Shown in pieces: positions 1 to 7,677 of a stretch of DNA of 24,125 bases; positions within the stretch are counted from its first letter, which is position 1; each line of letters opens with the position of its first letter. Where the stretch lies: positions 1-24,125 of the forward strand of contig CAYUKM010000031.1 in the NCBI GenBank assembly GCA_964445255.1, given 5' to 3'. A program made the translations under genes and the position numbers. The stretch is from SHLQ01 sp964445255 (lineage in GTDB: Bacteria; Actinomycetota; Acidimicrobiia; Acidimicrobiales; SHLQ01). The notes below the pieces were generated by a model. That model was given only the letters and a program-made list of their open reading frames with translations. It had not been told where the DNA came from and searched no databases.

Positions 1-111
1 TCGGTCTTCTCCACGTCGCTCGGTCACGCCAGGCCGGTGGTCGTGATATCGGCGGGTCGGTCTTCTCCACGTCGCTCGGTCACGCCAGGCCGGTGGTCGT
101 GATATCGGCGG
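1..111. repeat. 56-nt tandem repeat, two copies
   Basis: Positions 1-56 and 57-111 are identical apart from the last base of the unit. The period is 56 nt, which is not a multiple of three, so the repeat is unlikely to be coding. It may run further left, outside the window. The unit contains GATATC and an imperfect CACG...CGTG inverted repeat. It lies just beyond the 3' end of pheA. The remaining bases to 132 show nothing further. Confidence 0.9.
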
Positions 112-132
112 CTGGTTGCGATAGCGATCGGG

Positions 133-981
133 CTAGTTGTTCTGGGCTCGCCAGTCGGACTTGGGATAGGTGCCGAGGCGCTTCATCTTGGTGCAGAAGA
201 ACTGCAGCTCTTCGAACGCGTTCGCGACCGCTGGGTCAGAGGGATGGCCCTCGACCTCTGCGTAGAACTGTGCTGCCGTGAAGCTCTGATCGATGATGTA
301 GCTCTCGAGCTTGGTGATGTTGATGCCGTTGGTGGCGAACCCGCCGAGCGCTTTGTAGAGCGCGCCCGGGACACTGCGGGTCTCGAACACGAGTGAGGTC
401 ATCGCGTCGCCATCGAGTGGGTCGGGTTCGACCGCGGAGCGGCTCATGATTACGAACCGTGTGGTGTTGCCGAGGCGGTCCTCGATGCGGCTACGGAGGA
501 TTTTCAGGCCGTAGATCTCGGCGGCGAGTTCGCTCGCGATCGCTCCAAAGCTCGGATCGTTGCGTTCGGCCGCTTCCTTCGCTGCGCCTGCGGTGTCGCC
601 AAAGTCCATGGGCTCGACACCGAGCTCACGGATCAGTTCCCGACACTGAGCCAGGCCCTGTTCGTGCGAGGCGACGGTCTTAAGCGTCTCCAGCGTCGCG
701 CCCTCGGGGGCGAGCAGCTGATGACGCACCGGCTGATAGTGCTCGCCGATGATGTACAGGCTCGACTCCGGCAGCAGATGGTGAATGTCGGCCACACGTC
801 CGCCGAGGGTGTTCTCGATCGGGATCATCCCCAGGTCGCATTCGCCGTTCTCGACGGCGGCAAAGGCACGGGCAAACGTGTTGAAGCCGACGGGCTCCAT
901 GTCTGGGTAGGCCGCCGCAGATGCCATGTGCGAATAGGCCCCTAAGACGCCTTGGAATGCGATGCGAGGTCGAGAACTCAT
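133..981 (-). CDS. pheA: Prephenate dehydratase
   Basis: Converts prephenate to phenylpyruvate in phenylalanine synthesis, in the cytoplasm. The 282-residue protein is the usual monofunctional length, without a chorismate mutase domain. It starts with the typical RIAFQGVLGAYSH (residues 6-18), has the IPIENTLGG segment (53-61) and the catalytic NTTRF motif (172-176). An ACT regulatory domain follows from about residue 195, with GALYKALGGF and INITKLESY. The ESRP phenylalanine-binding motif of many enzymes is ESYI here, a variant I recall from alphaproteobacterial PheA. I chose the ATG at 981 because homology begins there. An in-frame extension to 1104 shows no family similarity. A TACCCT box lies 7 nt upstream, suggesting a leaderless transcript. 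Confidence 0.95.
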   Translation of the reverse strand: MSSRPRIAFQGVLGAYSHMASAAAYPDMEPVGFNTFARAFAAVENGECDLGMIPIENTLGGRVADIHHLLPESSLYIIGEHYQPVRHQLLAPEGATLETLKTVASHEQGLAQCRELIRELGVEPMDFGDTAGAAKEAAERNDPSFGAIASELAAEIYGLKILRSRIEDRLGNTTRFVIMSRSAVEPDPLDGDAMTSLVFETRSVPGALYKALGGFATNGINITKLESYIIDQSFTAAQFYAEVEGHPSDPAVANAFEELQFFCTKMKRLGTYPKSDWRAQNN

Positions 982-988
982 AGTGGAC

Positions 989-994
989 AGGGTA
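989..994 (-). promoter_or_regulatory. Candidate -10 box of pheA (leaderless)
   Basis: On the minus strand TACCCT (TANNNT) ends 7 nt before the pheA ATG at 981, placing the predicted transcript start at or next to the start codon. No convincing Shine-Dalgarno is present. The rest of 995-1278 holds no gene I can support. Confidence 0.4.
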
Positions 995-1278
995 ATTCCG
1001 CTTGCACGAAGGTGCGACCACGAGCGGCCTGCACTGCATGAGTGAGTAGTCGTCGGGGTCGCTCCGCCGCGTCCGTTCACACCCGAAGGGCCAATTTCTC
1101 TCACTACCGAGTCTTGGCCATAAAGAGACCGGTGATTCTCCCTTTGTGTGACCCATAGATGCCGTCGATCCCAGGAACAGACGCACAGCGGTCGCTGTTG
1201 CCAAGTCGAACACTGATCGTGTATTCATATTGACAGAGCAAGTGGCGGTAATCACGGGCGTAAAGGTGGAGCTGAATC

Positions 1279-2713
1279 ATGTTGAGATCGTTTGTTTTGA
1301 CAACGGTGTTGTTAGCGGGTTTGTTTGTCGCGTTAGCGCCCGGGAGTTCAGGAGCGCAGGCTGCGTTTACGTGTTCGGTTGATGGTGGGGTGTTGTCCTG
1401 GACCGATCNNNNNNNNNNNNNNNNNNNNNNNNNNNNNNNNNNNNNNNNNNNNNNNNNNNNNNNNNNNNNNNNNNNNNNNNNNNNNNNNNNNNNNNNNNNN
1501 NNNNNNNNTCGGTGGGAGTGTGTCGTTGTCGTTTCCTGTGGACGGGACGGCTGACTCATACATTGTTCGGTTTCGTGTCCGTGGTGTGATTAACGATGCG
1601 ACGTGTGCGTCGGAGGATGCGCCTGCGCAGGCTGCGTTTACGTGTTCGGTTGATGGTGGGGTGTTGTCCTGGACCGATCAGGGTGCTGATCGGTATTTCG
1701 TTCGTGAGGTGAATGGCGGAGAGGATTCGTTCGTCGGTGGGAGTGTGTCGTTGTCGTTTCCTGTGGACGGGACGGCTGACTCATACATCGTTCGGTTCCG
1801 TGTCGGCGATGTCGTCAATGACGCAACCTGTGCCTCGGCCGCTCCTGACCAAGACGGCGATGGAGTTCCCGACGCAATCGATAACTGCCCAGCAGTACCC
1901 AACGCCGATCAGGCCCAAACGCTCGCCCACATCGCTGATCTCATCGGCACCGCCGGCGATGCGTGCCTAGATATCGATGAGAACGGTGTTCCGGATCTAA
2001 CCCAAGACCACATCTGTATCGCCACCTTCGCCGCTGGAGATGCTCTACCCGTGATCCTTATCGCCGAAGGAAGTCCCGATTGCTCTGCCGGCTCACCCAC
2101 CGCCGGTCTGAATACCGCTATTGCAATCGCGATTGGCGACGATCCAGCTGTGGCCAATGCCCGGTCTGGAAGCGACAACACGGCGATCGCGATCGGCCGA
2201 TTGGCCGTCGCTGACGCGCGCGAGGGTGACCACAACACCGCGATAGCCAGGGGAGACGGTGCCGAGGCGCTGGCGGGAATCGGTGACGGTAATCTCGCAA
2301 GCGCTACCGGTTTCTTTGAGGTTGCGAGGGCTGCTGAGGGCAACAACAACACGGCGATCGCCTTGAGTACTGTCCAGGTTGGCGGCGCGGTCGCGCGCGC
2401 TGAGCTGGGTGATAACAACACCGCGATAGCGACTGTGACTGGCTTCAATGGAGTGGCCAACGCCACCGCATCCGTGGGTGACAACAACACTTCCACTGCG
2501 ACCTCCGTCGGTGATGGGACGGCGAACGCCCAAGCCCGTGGGGGTGACAACAACTCAGCGACTGCAAGTGCGAGCGCTTTCGGCGAAGGCTTTGCCACCG
2601 CCGGCGGTGACAATCTTGTCATCAGCAACGACAACACTGCCTGTGCGGGCCCCGGCGCAACCGTCGGCGCGCGAGCTGGCGGGGAGACGGTGATTGAAGG
2701 CTGTTTCCCTTAG
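1279..2713 (+). CDS. Secreted repeat protein with TSP3-like and beta-roll repeats (gap inside)
   Basis: Function unknown. An N-terminal signal peptide (LTTVLLAGLFVALAPG, cut probably after SSGAQA) precedes a 75-residue module beginning AAFTCSVDGGVLSWTD and ending near NDATCAS. Two copies are visible, the first broken by the 100-N gap. Next comes a thrombospondin type-3-like calcium motif, DQDGDGVPDAIDNC (about 1851-1892), then DIDENGVPD. The C-terminal third (about 2110-2650) holds seven or eight repeats of 18-23 residues centred on GDNNTAIA, resembling the head repeats of YadA-type adhesins. It ends with a cysteine-containing tail. The frame before the gap and the frame after it differ by one only because the gap length is a placeholder. 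A gap of 54 nt, or 54 plus multiples of 225, restores one frame. A good ribosome site (AAGGTGGAG, 1263-1271) precedes the ATG. No sortase signal or C-terminal membrane helix is seen. Confidence 0.8.
1354..1800 (+). repeat. 225-nt coding tandem repeat, two visible copies
   Basis: The stretch from GCGCAGGCTGCG at 1354 to GACCGATC at 1408 recurs at 1625-1679. The stretch after the gap (1509 onward) recurs at 1734, 225 nt later. The unit is therefore 225 nt (75 codons). The gap 1409-1508 falls inside the first copy. Confidence 0.9.
1409..1508. other. Assembly gap (100 N) in a tandem repeat
   Basis: Exactly 100 N, a scaffold placeholder. The second repeat copy has 54 nt between the same flanks (1680-1733), so the true length is predicted as 54 + 225n. 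Confidence 0.95.
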
Positions 2714-2726
2714 CGCAAGCTTCGTG

Positions 2727-2751
2727 GAGATCTTCTGGTGAGTGAGATCTC
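2727..2751. promoter_or_regulatory. Inverted repeat upstream of larB
   Basis: GAGATCT (2727-2733) and AGATCTC (2745-2751) form a 7-bp stem with an 11-nt loop. No T-run follows, so a classical terminator is unlikely. It could be an operator or a weak 3' hairpin of the upstream gene. Confidence 0.35.
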
Positions 2752-2785
2752 TCGCCGCCCAAGGTGCGACAACCGGGCCGCCTTG

Positions 2786-2797
2786 CCACCATGGTGG
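2786..2797. promoter_or_regulatory. 12-bp palindrome next to the larB start
   Basis: CCACCATGGTGG is a perfect palindrome ending one base before the GTG at 2799. It covers the place where a ribosome site would be. Operator or chance cannot be decided from one copy. Confidence 0.35.
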
Positions 2798-2798
2798 G

Positions 2799-3548
2799 GT
2801 GAATGAGGGAGCACTTCGCGAAATGATCGACCAACTCCGCTCTGGGGAGCTCAGCGCGGATGATGCTGTAGCCCAGCTCGCTCGCCTGCCCTTTGCTGAG
2901 ATCGGGGAAGCGAAGGTCGACCACCATCGAGCGATTCGTCAAGGTCTTCCCGAGGCCGTCTACGGACCCGGAAAGACTCCGCAACAGTGTGTAGAGATCG
3001 TGGGAGAGTTGCTCGCCAACGGCACGGGCCCAGTGCTCATCACCCGCATTGACGACGATCAACGAAAAGCCATCGAGGCAGCGCATCCACACGCCGAATC
3101 GCTCGGCCACGTCATGGCCTGGCGTCAAGCTCCCCCCCGTGAAGGCGTCACCATCGCTGTCATCACCGCCGGCACGGCTGACACGCCGGTTGCCGACGAG
3201 TGCCAGGCAACGTTGCAGGCCTACGGGATCGCGGTCGACCGGATTCACGATGTTGGGGTCGCCGGCCTACACCGCCTCCTCGCCGAACTCGATCGAGTAA
3301 CCGGCGCGGACATAGCGATCGTTGTCGCCGGGATGGAGGGCGCACTCGCATCGGTGGTTGGTGGGCTCGCCGCTGGACCCGTGATCGCGGTGCCGACCAG
3401 CGTTGGCTACGGCGCGGGCCTCGAAGGGGTGACGGCACTGCTCGGCATGTTGGCGTCGTGCGCAGCGGGAATCAGCGTCGTCGGAATCGACAACGGATAC
3501 GGCGCCGCGGTTTCGGCCTTGCGGATGCTCACACTGGAAGCCTCATGA
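2799..3548 (+). CDS. larB: LarB, pyridinium-3,5-biscarboxylic acid mononucleotide synthase
   Basis: LarB carboxylates and hydrolyses nicotinic acid adenine dinucleotide, the first step of the nickel-pincer nucleotide cofactor of lactate racemase and related LarA enzymes. The protein has the PurE-like core with TAGTADTPVADECQ, VVAGMEGALASVVGGL, VPTSVGYGAG and the C-terminal CAAGISVVGIDNGYGAA. The cysteine of that last motif is residue 221 when the GTG at 2799 is used. As I recall, this matches the reactive Cys221 of the Lactobacillus plantarum protein. An earlier in-frame GTG (2742) would add 19 unlike residues. The 249-residue length is normal. The stop overlaps the larC start as ATGA (3545-3548), so the two are translationally coupled. 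Confidence 0.93.
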   Translation: MNEGALREMIDQLRSGELSADDAVAQLARLPFAEIGEAKVDHHRAIRQGLPEAVYGPGKTPQQCVEIVGELLANGTGPVLITRIDDDQRKAIEAAHPHAESLGHVMAWRQAPPREGVTIAVITAGTADTPVADECQATLQAYGIAVDRIHDVGVAGLHRLLAELDRVTGADIAIVVAGMEGALASVVGGLAAGPVIAVPTSVGYGAGLEGVTALLGMLASCAAGISVVGIDNGYGAAVSALRMLTLEAS

Positions 3549-4711
3549 AGACGCTGTGGATCCATCCGTTTAACGGGATCGCTGGTGACATGATGCTCGG
3601 TGCGTTGATCGACGCAGGCGCCGATGTCGACCAGGTTCGTAAGGGTCTCGACCAACTGGGTGTCGACGATTGGTCGCTCCGTACCGAATCAATCCAGCGC
3701 CACGGAATCTCTGCGACGAATCTCGTCGTAGACACCAACGAGGGACACACGCACCGCACCGCCGCTGATATCGCCGCGATCGTGGATGCCTCCGACCTAC
3801 CAACACAAGTGCGGGATAACGCCAAGCAGGTTTTCGTTGTGCTTGCTGAAGCTGAGGGAGCGGTGCACGACAACGCCCCAGAGGATGTGCACTTCCACGA
3901 GGTCGGTGGGATCGATGCCATTGTCGATGTCGTCGGCACCTGTATTGCTCTAGATCTGCTGGGCATCGAACGCATTGTCGTTGCTCCGGTAGCCGTTGGA
4001 CACGGGATCACTAAGAGCGCCCACGGGCGAATCCCACACCCCGCGCCTGCCACGGTGCGCTTGCTCGAGTCCGTGCCAGTGAAGGGACTCGACACGTCGG
4101 TGGAACTCACCACACCGACGGGTGCCGCAATCGTCCGAGCGCTCGCCGATGACTACGGTCCGGCTCCTGCCATGACCATCACCGCATCGGGCTTCGGTGC
4201 GGGAGATGCCGAGCTAGCCGATCACCCGAATCTCCTACAGGTTCTCGTCGGTGACGGCCTCAACGCCGGGATCGAGTCCGATCAGCTGATCGTGCTCGAA
4301 GCCAACGTCGATGATCTCAGCGGCGAATACCTCGCACACGCGGTAGCTCGGTTAATCGAGGCGGGTGCACTAGATGCGTGGACCACACCGATTGAGATGA
4401 AGCGCAGCCGTCCCGCCGTGACGCTCTCGGCGCTCATCGATCCGCCTCACATCGACCGTATTGGGCAGGTACTCCTCCGAGAGACGGGGTCTCTCGGCTT
4501 TCGTAGTTATGGCGTAGACCGCCGCTGCGTCCCGCGTACGGTCGGTCACGTAGATATCGAAGGCCAGCAGATTGCCATCAAGGAATCCGCAGAAACACTC
4601 AAAGCGGAGTTTGTCGATGTGGTTGCAGCGGCGAAGATCCTCGATCGTCCAGCTCGCGTTGTTGCAGCTGAAGCTGAAGAGAAATGGCGTACTGTTGCCA
4701 GAAGTGATTGA
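3545..4711 (+). CDS. larC: LarC, nickel insertion protein
   Basis: LarC inserts nickel into the pincer nucleotide in a CTP-dependent reaction, the last step of cofactor synthesis. The 388-residue protein begins HPFNGIAGDMMLGALIDAG (residues 7-25). It carries VHFHEVGGIDAIVDVVG, a VGHGITKSAHGRIPHPAP segment, TPTGAAI and the LEANVDDLSGE start of the C-terminal domain. In L. plantarum LarC is made by a ribosomal frameshift between two ORFs. Here it is one continuous frame. The start overlaps larB by 4 nt and the end overlaps the next gene by 8 nt, so this is one operon. LarE and LarA are not in the window. Confidence 0.94.
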   Translation: MKTLWIHPFNGIAGDMMLGALIDAGADVDQVRKGLDQLGVDDWSLRTESIQRHGISATNLVVDTNEGHTHRTAADIAAIVDASDLPTQVRDNAKQVFVVLAEAEGAVHDNAPEDVHFHEVGGIDAIVDVVGTCIALDLLGIERIVVAPVAVGHGITKSAHGRIPHPAPATVRLLESVPVKGLDTSVELTTPTGAAIVRALADDYGPAPAMTITASGFGAGDAELADHPNLLQVLVGDGLNAGIESDQLIVLEANVDDLSGEYLAHAVARLIEAGALDAWTTPIEMKRSRPAVTLSALIDPPHIDRIGQVLLRETGSLGFRSYGVDRRCVPRTVGHVDIEGQQIAIKESAETLKAEFVDVVAAAKILDRPARVVAAEAEEKWRTVARSD

Positions 4712-5420
4712 TGACCGCTTCTATTTCAAGCAATTGCTCTCCGGGCGAGACTTCGCCCAGGACGACCCGTTCGCGCACCAAATGGTCAACTTCGTGTACC
4801 TCATCGGGGATCGTTTGACGGGCGAGGCGATCATTGTCGATCCGGCATATGACCCCCAAGGCATCCTCAATGTGCTCGCCGAAGATGAGATGCGGTGCGT
4901 CGGGATGTTGGGCACGCACTATCACGCCGATCATCTCGGTGGATCAATGATGGGCCTTCAGGTCTCGGGAGCGGCCGAACTGCTCGGGACGGTCGACGTT
5001 CCACTCCACGTCCAGACCAGCGAGGTCGACTACGTCAAGAAGGTGACCGGCCTCGAAGATGATGCCCTCATCACTCACGACGGCAACTCACAATTGGTGG
5101 TTGGTGATATCACCATCGACCTCCTGCACACTCCCGGGCATACCCCCGGCTCGCAGTGCTTCTTGGTCGAGAACCGACTCGTGGCCGGCGACACGCTCTT
5201 CCTACAAGGGTGCGGACGTACCGACCTGCCTGGCGGGGATGCGGAACAGCTTTACCACAGCCTCACGGGAGTGTTGGCCAAAGTCCCCGATGACGCTCTG
5301 CTGTTTCCCGGGCATCTGTATTCGCCTGAATCGAGCGCGACTATGGGCCGGACCCGAAGCGAGAACATGGTCTTCGCGCCGAAGTCAGCCGAGCAGTGGA
5401 TGTCGATGTTCGGGCATTAG
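4704..5420 (+). CDS. Metallo-beta-lactamase-fold hydrolase (glyoxalase II-like)
   Basis: A 238-residue hydrolase with a binuclear metal site. The motif THYHADH supplies His72, His74, Asp76 and His77 (numbered from the chosen start). Further metal-site elements are HTPGHTPGS, AGDTLFLQGCGRTDLPGGD and FPGHLYSPES. The GCGRTDLPGGD stretch is shared with glyoxalase II-like and persulfide dioxygenase-like proteins, so the substrate is probably a thioester or persulfide, though this is an inference. I chose the GTG at 4704, overlapping the larC stop by 8 nt. Earlier in-frame starts lie deep inside larC. Operon position suggests co-expression with larBC, but no functional link to the nickel cofactor is established. 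Confidence 0.85.
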   Translation: MIDDRFYFKQLLSGRDFAQDDPFAHQMVNFVYLIGDRLTGEAIIVDPAYDPQGILNVLAEDEMRCVGMLGTHYHADHLGGSMMGLQVSGAAELLGTVDVPLHVQTSEVDYVKKVTGLEDDALITHDGNSQLVVGDITIDLLHTPGHTPGSQCFLVENRLVAGDTLFLQGCGRTDLPGGDAEQLYHSLTGVLAKVPDDALLFPGHLYSPESSATMGRTRSENMVFAPKSAEQWMSMFGH

Positions 5421-5434
5421 AGCGCCCTGCGCGA

Positions 5435-7143
5435 CTAGCTAGCTTGGGCGTCGATGTCGTATTGGGTGTGCCATTTGTTCTTGCAGCTCTCGCAATGCAA
5501 GTGAACTTCTCGAGCGAGGGGATCGTCTTTCTCGAGATTTCCCTCTTCACCACATGATGGGCACTCGTTGTCGTAGGACAATCCAGGGAACGCGATCGGA
5601 GGTGGAACCTGTTCAGCAGCCTCGCCCGATGGATGCTTGCCCTTTCCGCCGAGGAATCGGGGACGGTTGGCCCACCAGCCAGAGTTAGTTTCCTCTTCCG
5701 GGCGCATGTATGCCCAAGGGTCTGATGTCGGCGCATCGTCGTCTGCGGCAACAATCGGCTCATTCTCTTCGAGAGGGCGCCAGTTCCTGCCGTCGGGGTC
5801 GTCGTCTGTTGCTGACTCGACCGGGGTGCCGAAGCCGGTGAATTCAAAGCCGCTGGCATCACCAAGCAAGCCGTCATCAATGTTGTCGGTAGTTGGTATG
5901 GGGATGACGTCGGCGTCGCCGCTCAGATCGAGGAGGTCTCCCTCAATCTCATTGGCTACCTCGATGGAGTCGAACCCCATATCCCACTCGGGTGTTGGGG
6001 TTTCGAACAAGTTGACGACGTTGTTGTCTTCGGACGCTATGTCGGGAGCAGGCTCGTCCTTGGTGGTGTTGCCAAGCACGTCGTCGACGTCTAGTCCTGG
6101 GAGCAAGAGGTCTGCGGCGGGATCCTCGGTGACGAAGACATCCTCGGCTGCAGCCGTTCCCGCACTTGCTTCGTGTTGAATGATCTGCTCGTCGGACATA
6201 TCGAAGACGAGTGCTGTTTCTGACGGCTCGATCGCTTCGCCACTCGAAGCCGGTGACTCTTCCCAGGAATCGAAAATCGGGCTTGCGTCTTCGGTGGTAT
6301 CTCCCCAGTCAAGAGCGACTGGCTCGGCGTCTTCGGTGGTATCTCCCCAGTCAAGAGCGACTGGCTCGGCGTCTTCGCTGGNNNNNNNNNNNNNNNNNNN
6401 NNNNNNNNNNNNNNNNNNNNNNNNNNNNNNNNNNNNNNNNNNNNNNNNNNNNNNNNNNNNNNNNNNNNNNNNNNNNNNNNNTCGGTTTCGGTATCTAGCT
6501 CGTCGGTTTCGGTATCGAGGTCTTCGGCTTCGGTTGTGAGTTCGAGGAGGTCGGTTCCGGCGTCGGGTTCTTCTTCAAGGTCCGCTTCGGTTTCGAGTTC
6601 GAGAGTTTCGAAGACGTCCTCTTCGGTTTCTAGCTCGTCGAGTTCGGTGTCGGCCTCGAGTTCGACCTCGAGGCTTTCAACCTCGGTTTCGAATTCAAGG
6701 GACTCTGCAGCGGGCTCGGGTTCGAACTCGTATTCAGCGTCTTGTTCGACATTGGTATCGGTGTCGAGGTCTTCGGTAACGGCATCCGTTGCTTCGAACT
6801 CAGCATCCGCGTGGTCTCGAAGTTCGGTTTCGACGGGGTCAGCGAGCGTCGACAACGCCGACAGCTCCAGCTCTTCGGTCGATGCCCGTGTATCGAGCAA
6901 TTCTCGCACTCGTGAAGTGTCGAGTTTGAGCGGCTCTAGTGGCTCCGGGAGCGAGAGTGGCTCGGTGAGCTCTGAACGAATCACCATCGGCTGTGGAGAA
7001 TCAAGTTGATCGGGGTCGTCGGCGCGCGCCTGTTCTATGAGGTCGTCTAGGGGTCGCAGAACGCGATTCACTCCGCGACTAGCGGCGACGTCTTCGAGAA
7101 CCGTACTAAACGACGGCCATTCGAAATTCACCTCTTCAGACAT
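5435..7143 (-). CDS. Acidic repeat protein with C-terminal zinc ribbon (gap inside)
   Basis: Function unknown. I join two frames across the gap 6382-6481. The N-terminal part (7143 to 6482, about 220 residues) starts SEEVNFEWPSFSTVLEDV and becomes strongly acidic, ending in DLDTETDELDTET. The C-terminal part (6381 to 5435, about 315 residues) begins with two and a partial third copy of a 14-residue repeat, EDAEPVALDWGDTT. More acidic sequence with spaced tryptophans follows (PEWDMGFDS, DPWAYMRPEEE). A four-cysteine zinc ribbon, CPSCGEEGN...CESCKNKW, closes the protein. The frame is open from 6199 upstream into the gap, so an ATG at 6199 is internal, not the start. The true gap must be 3k+2 nt long. 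No membrane helix or signal peptide is seen, so it is probably cytoplasmic. Its 3' end converges with the MBL gene 14 nt away. Confidence 0.75.
6285..6381 (-). repeat. 42-nt coding tandem repeat at a gap edge
   Basis: Copies at 6285-6326 and 6327-6368 and a partial copy at 6369-6381, which then enters the N run. The unit is 14 codons on the minus strand (EDAEPVALDWGDTT). The visible copies are nearly identical, which explains the assembly break. Confidence 0.92.
6382..6481. other. Assembly gap (100 N) in a tandem repeat
   Basis: Placeholder gap joining a DLDTET-type acidic repeat to the 14-residue tryptophan-containing repeat. Frame analysis of the two flanks requires a true length of 3k+2. 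Confidence 0.95.
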
Positions 7144-7145
7144 CA

Positions 7146-7209
7146 AAGTAACTCCAGTTGACGTGGCGACGAGCACTCCCTCGTCTAGGAAGTCTTATCG
7201 GAGTTACTT
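7146..7209. promoter_or_regulatory. 10-bp inverted repeat before the zinc-ribbon gene
   Basis: AAGTAACTCC (7146-7155) and GGAGTTACTT (7200-7209) are perfect reverse complements separated by 44 nt. The first arm ends 2 nt from the ATG at 7143. It lies in the divergent intergenic region 7144-7290 and may be a paired operator or a leader hairpin. Confidence 0.4.
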
Positions 7210-7290
7210 GGGAGAACCTGAGAGCTTGCGCTGTATATTCAACCCCCCTCTAACTGCTAATTTTTGTGTCCTCTGTGCCGATTGGCGAGG

Positions 7291-7614
7291 ATGAATACAA
7301 CTGCTGCCACCATCAATGCCGATCGTCAGATCGAGGAGTTGACAGCTCAGCTCCAGGTTGCGCTCCATCGAGCAAACGTTGCCGAAGAGCAGCTTCGTCG
7401 GGTGCACGCGGCCGTTCGGGCGTTCAAGGAACGCCAACTGGCAGCAAAGCACGCAGCCCGCGTAGCTGCCGCCAAAGCAGTTTCTGTTCAGAGGCAAACA
7501 CCGACAGAAGAGTGGGCGCCTGAAGATCCAACCCTAGACATTCGCTTTCAAGAGTTTCTTGATGGTGAAGGGGATCAGGACGCTGCGCGCAAGTGGATTC
7601 TCGCTGACGACTGA
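7291..7614 (+). CDS. Small coiled-coil protein
   Basis: A 107-residue protein of unknown function. Residues 10-70 are helical and rich in Ala, Gln, Glu and Arg (IEELTAQLQVALHRANVAEE, then VRAFKERQLAAKHAARVAA), with heptad-like spacing suggesting a coiled coil. The C-terminal tail is acidic (EEWAPEDPTLDIRFQEFLDG) and ends RKWILADD. The ATG at 7291 directly follows GGCGAGG, too close for a normal ribosome site, so the true start is uncertain. An upstream in-frame start at 7264 would add CPLCRLAR. The gene is divergent from the zinc-ribbon gene and convergent with the FAS1-OmpA gene. A REP-like element separates the convergent ends. Confidence 0.6.
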   Translation: MNTTAATINADRQIEELTAQLQVALHRANVAEEQLRRVHAAVRAFKERQLAAKHAARVAAAKAVSVQRQTPTEEWAPEDPTLDIRFQEFLDGEGDQDAARKWILADD

Positions 7615-7616
7615 TT

Positions 7617-7672
7617 TTCCCGGCTTCGCCTCCAGGGCTCGGATTGCGACCGCTGGAACGAGGAACGAGTGG
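7617..7672. repeat. REP-like intergenic element, copy 1
   Basis: Contains CCCGGCTTCGCCTCCAG (7619-7635), GGGCTCGGATTGCGACCGCT (7635-7654) and CGAGGAACGAG (7659-7669). All three pieces recur at 19515-19601, the last two there in opposite orientation. It fills the gap between two convergent genes (ends 7614 and 7678) and may act as a shared 3' end structure. Confidence 0.6.
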
Positions 7673-7677
7673 GAAGC

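Noticed and set aside
1230..1235. TTGACA as a -35 box for the secreted repeat protein
   Set aside because: No -10 hexamer occurs at a 16-18-nt spacing. The nearest candidate, TAATCA, is only 13 nt away.
6091..6381. Alternative frame after the 6382-6481 gap with TPSQSLLTGEIPP repeats
   Set aside because: It arises only from the arbitrary gap length. The other frame keeps acidic composition and reaches the zinc ribbon.
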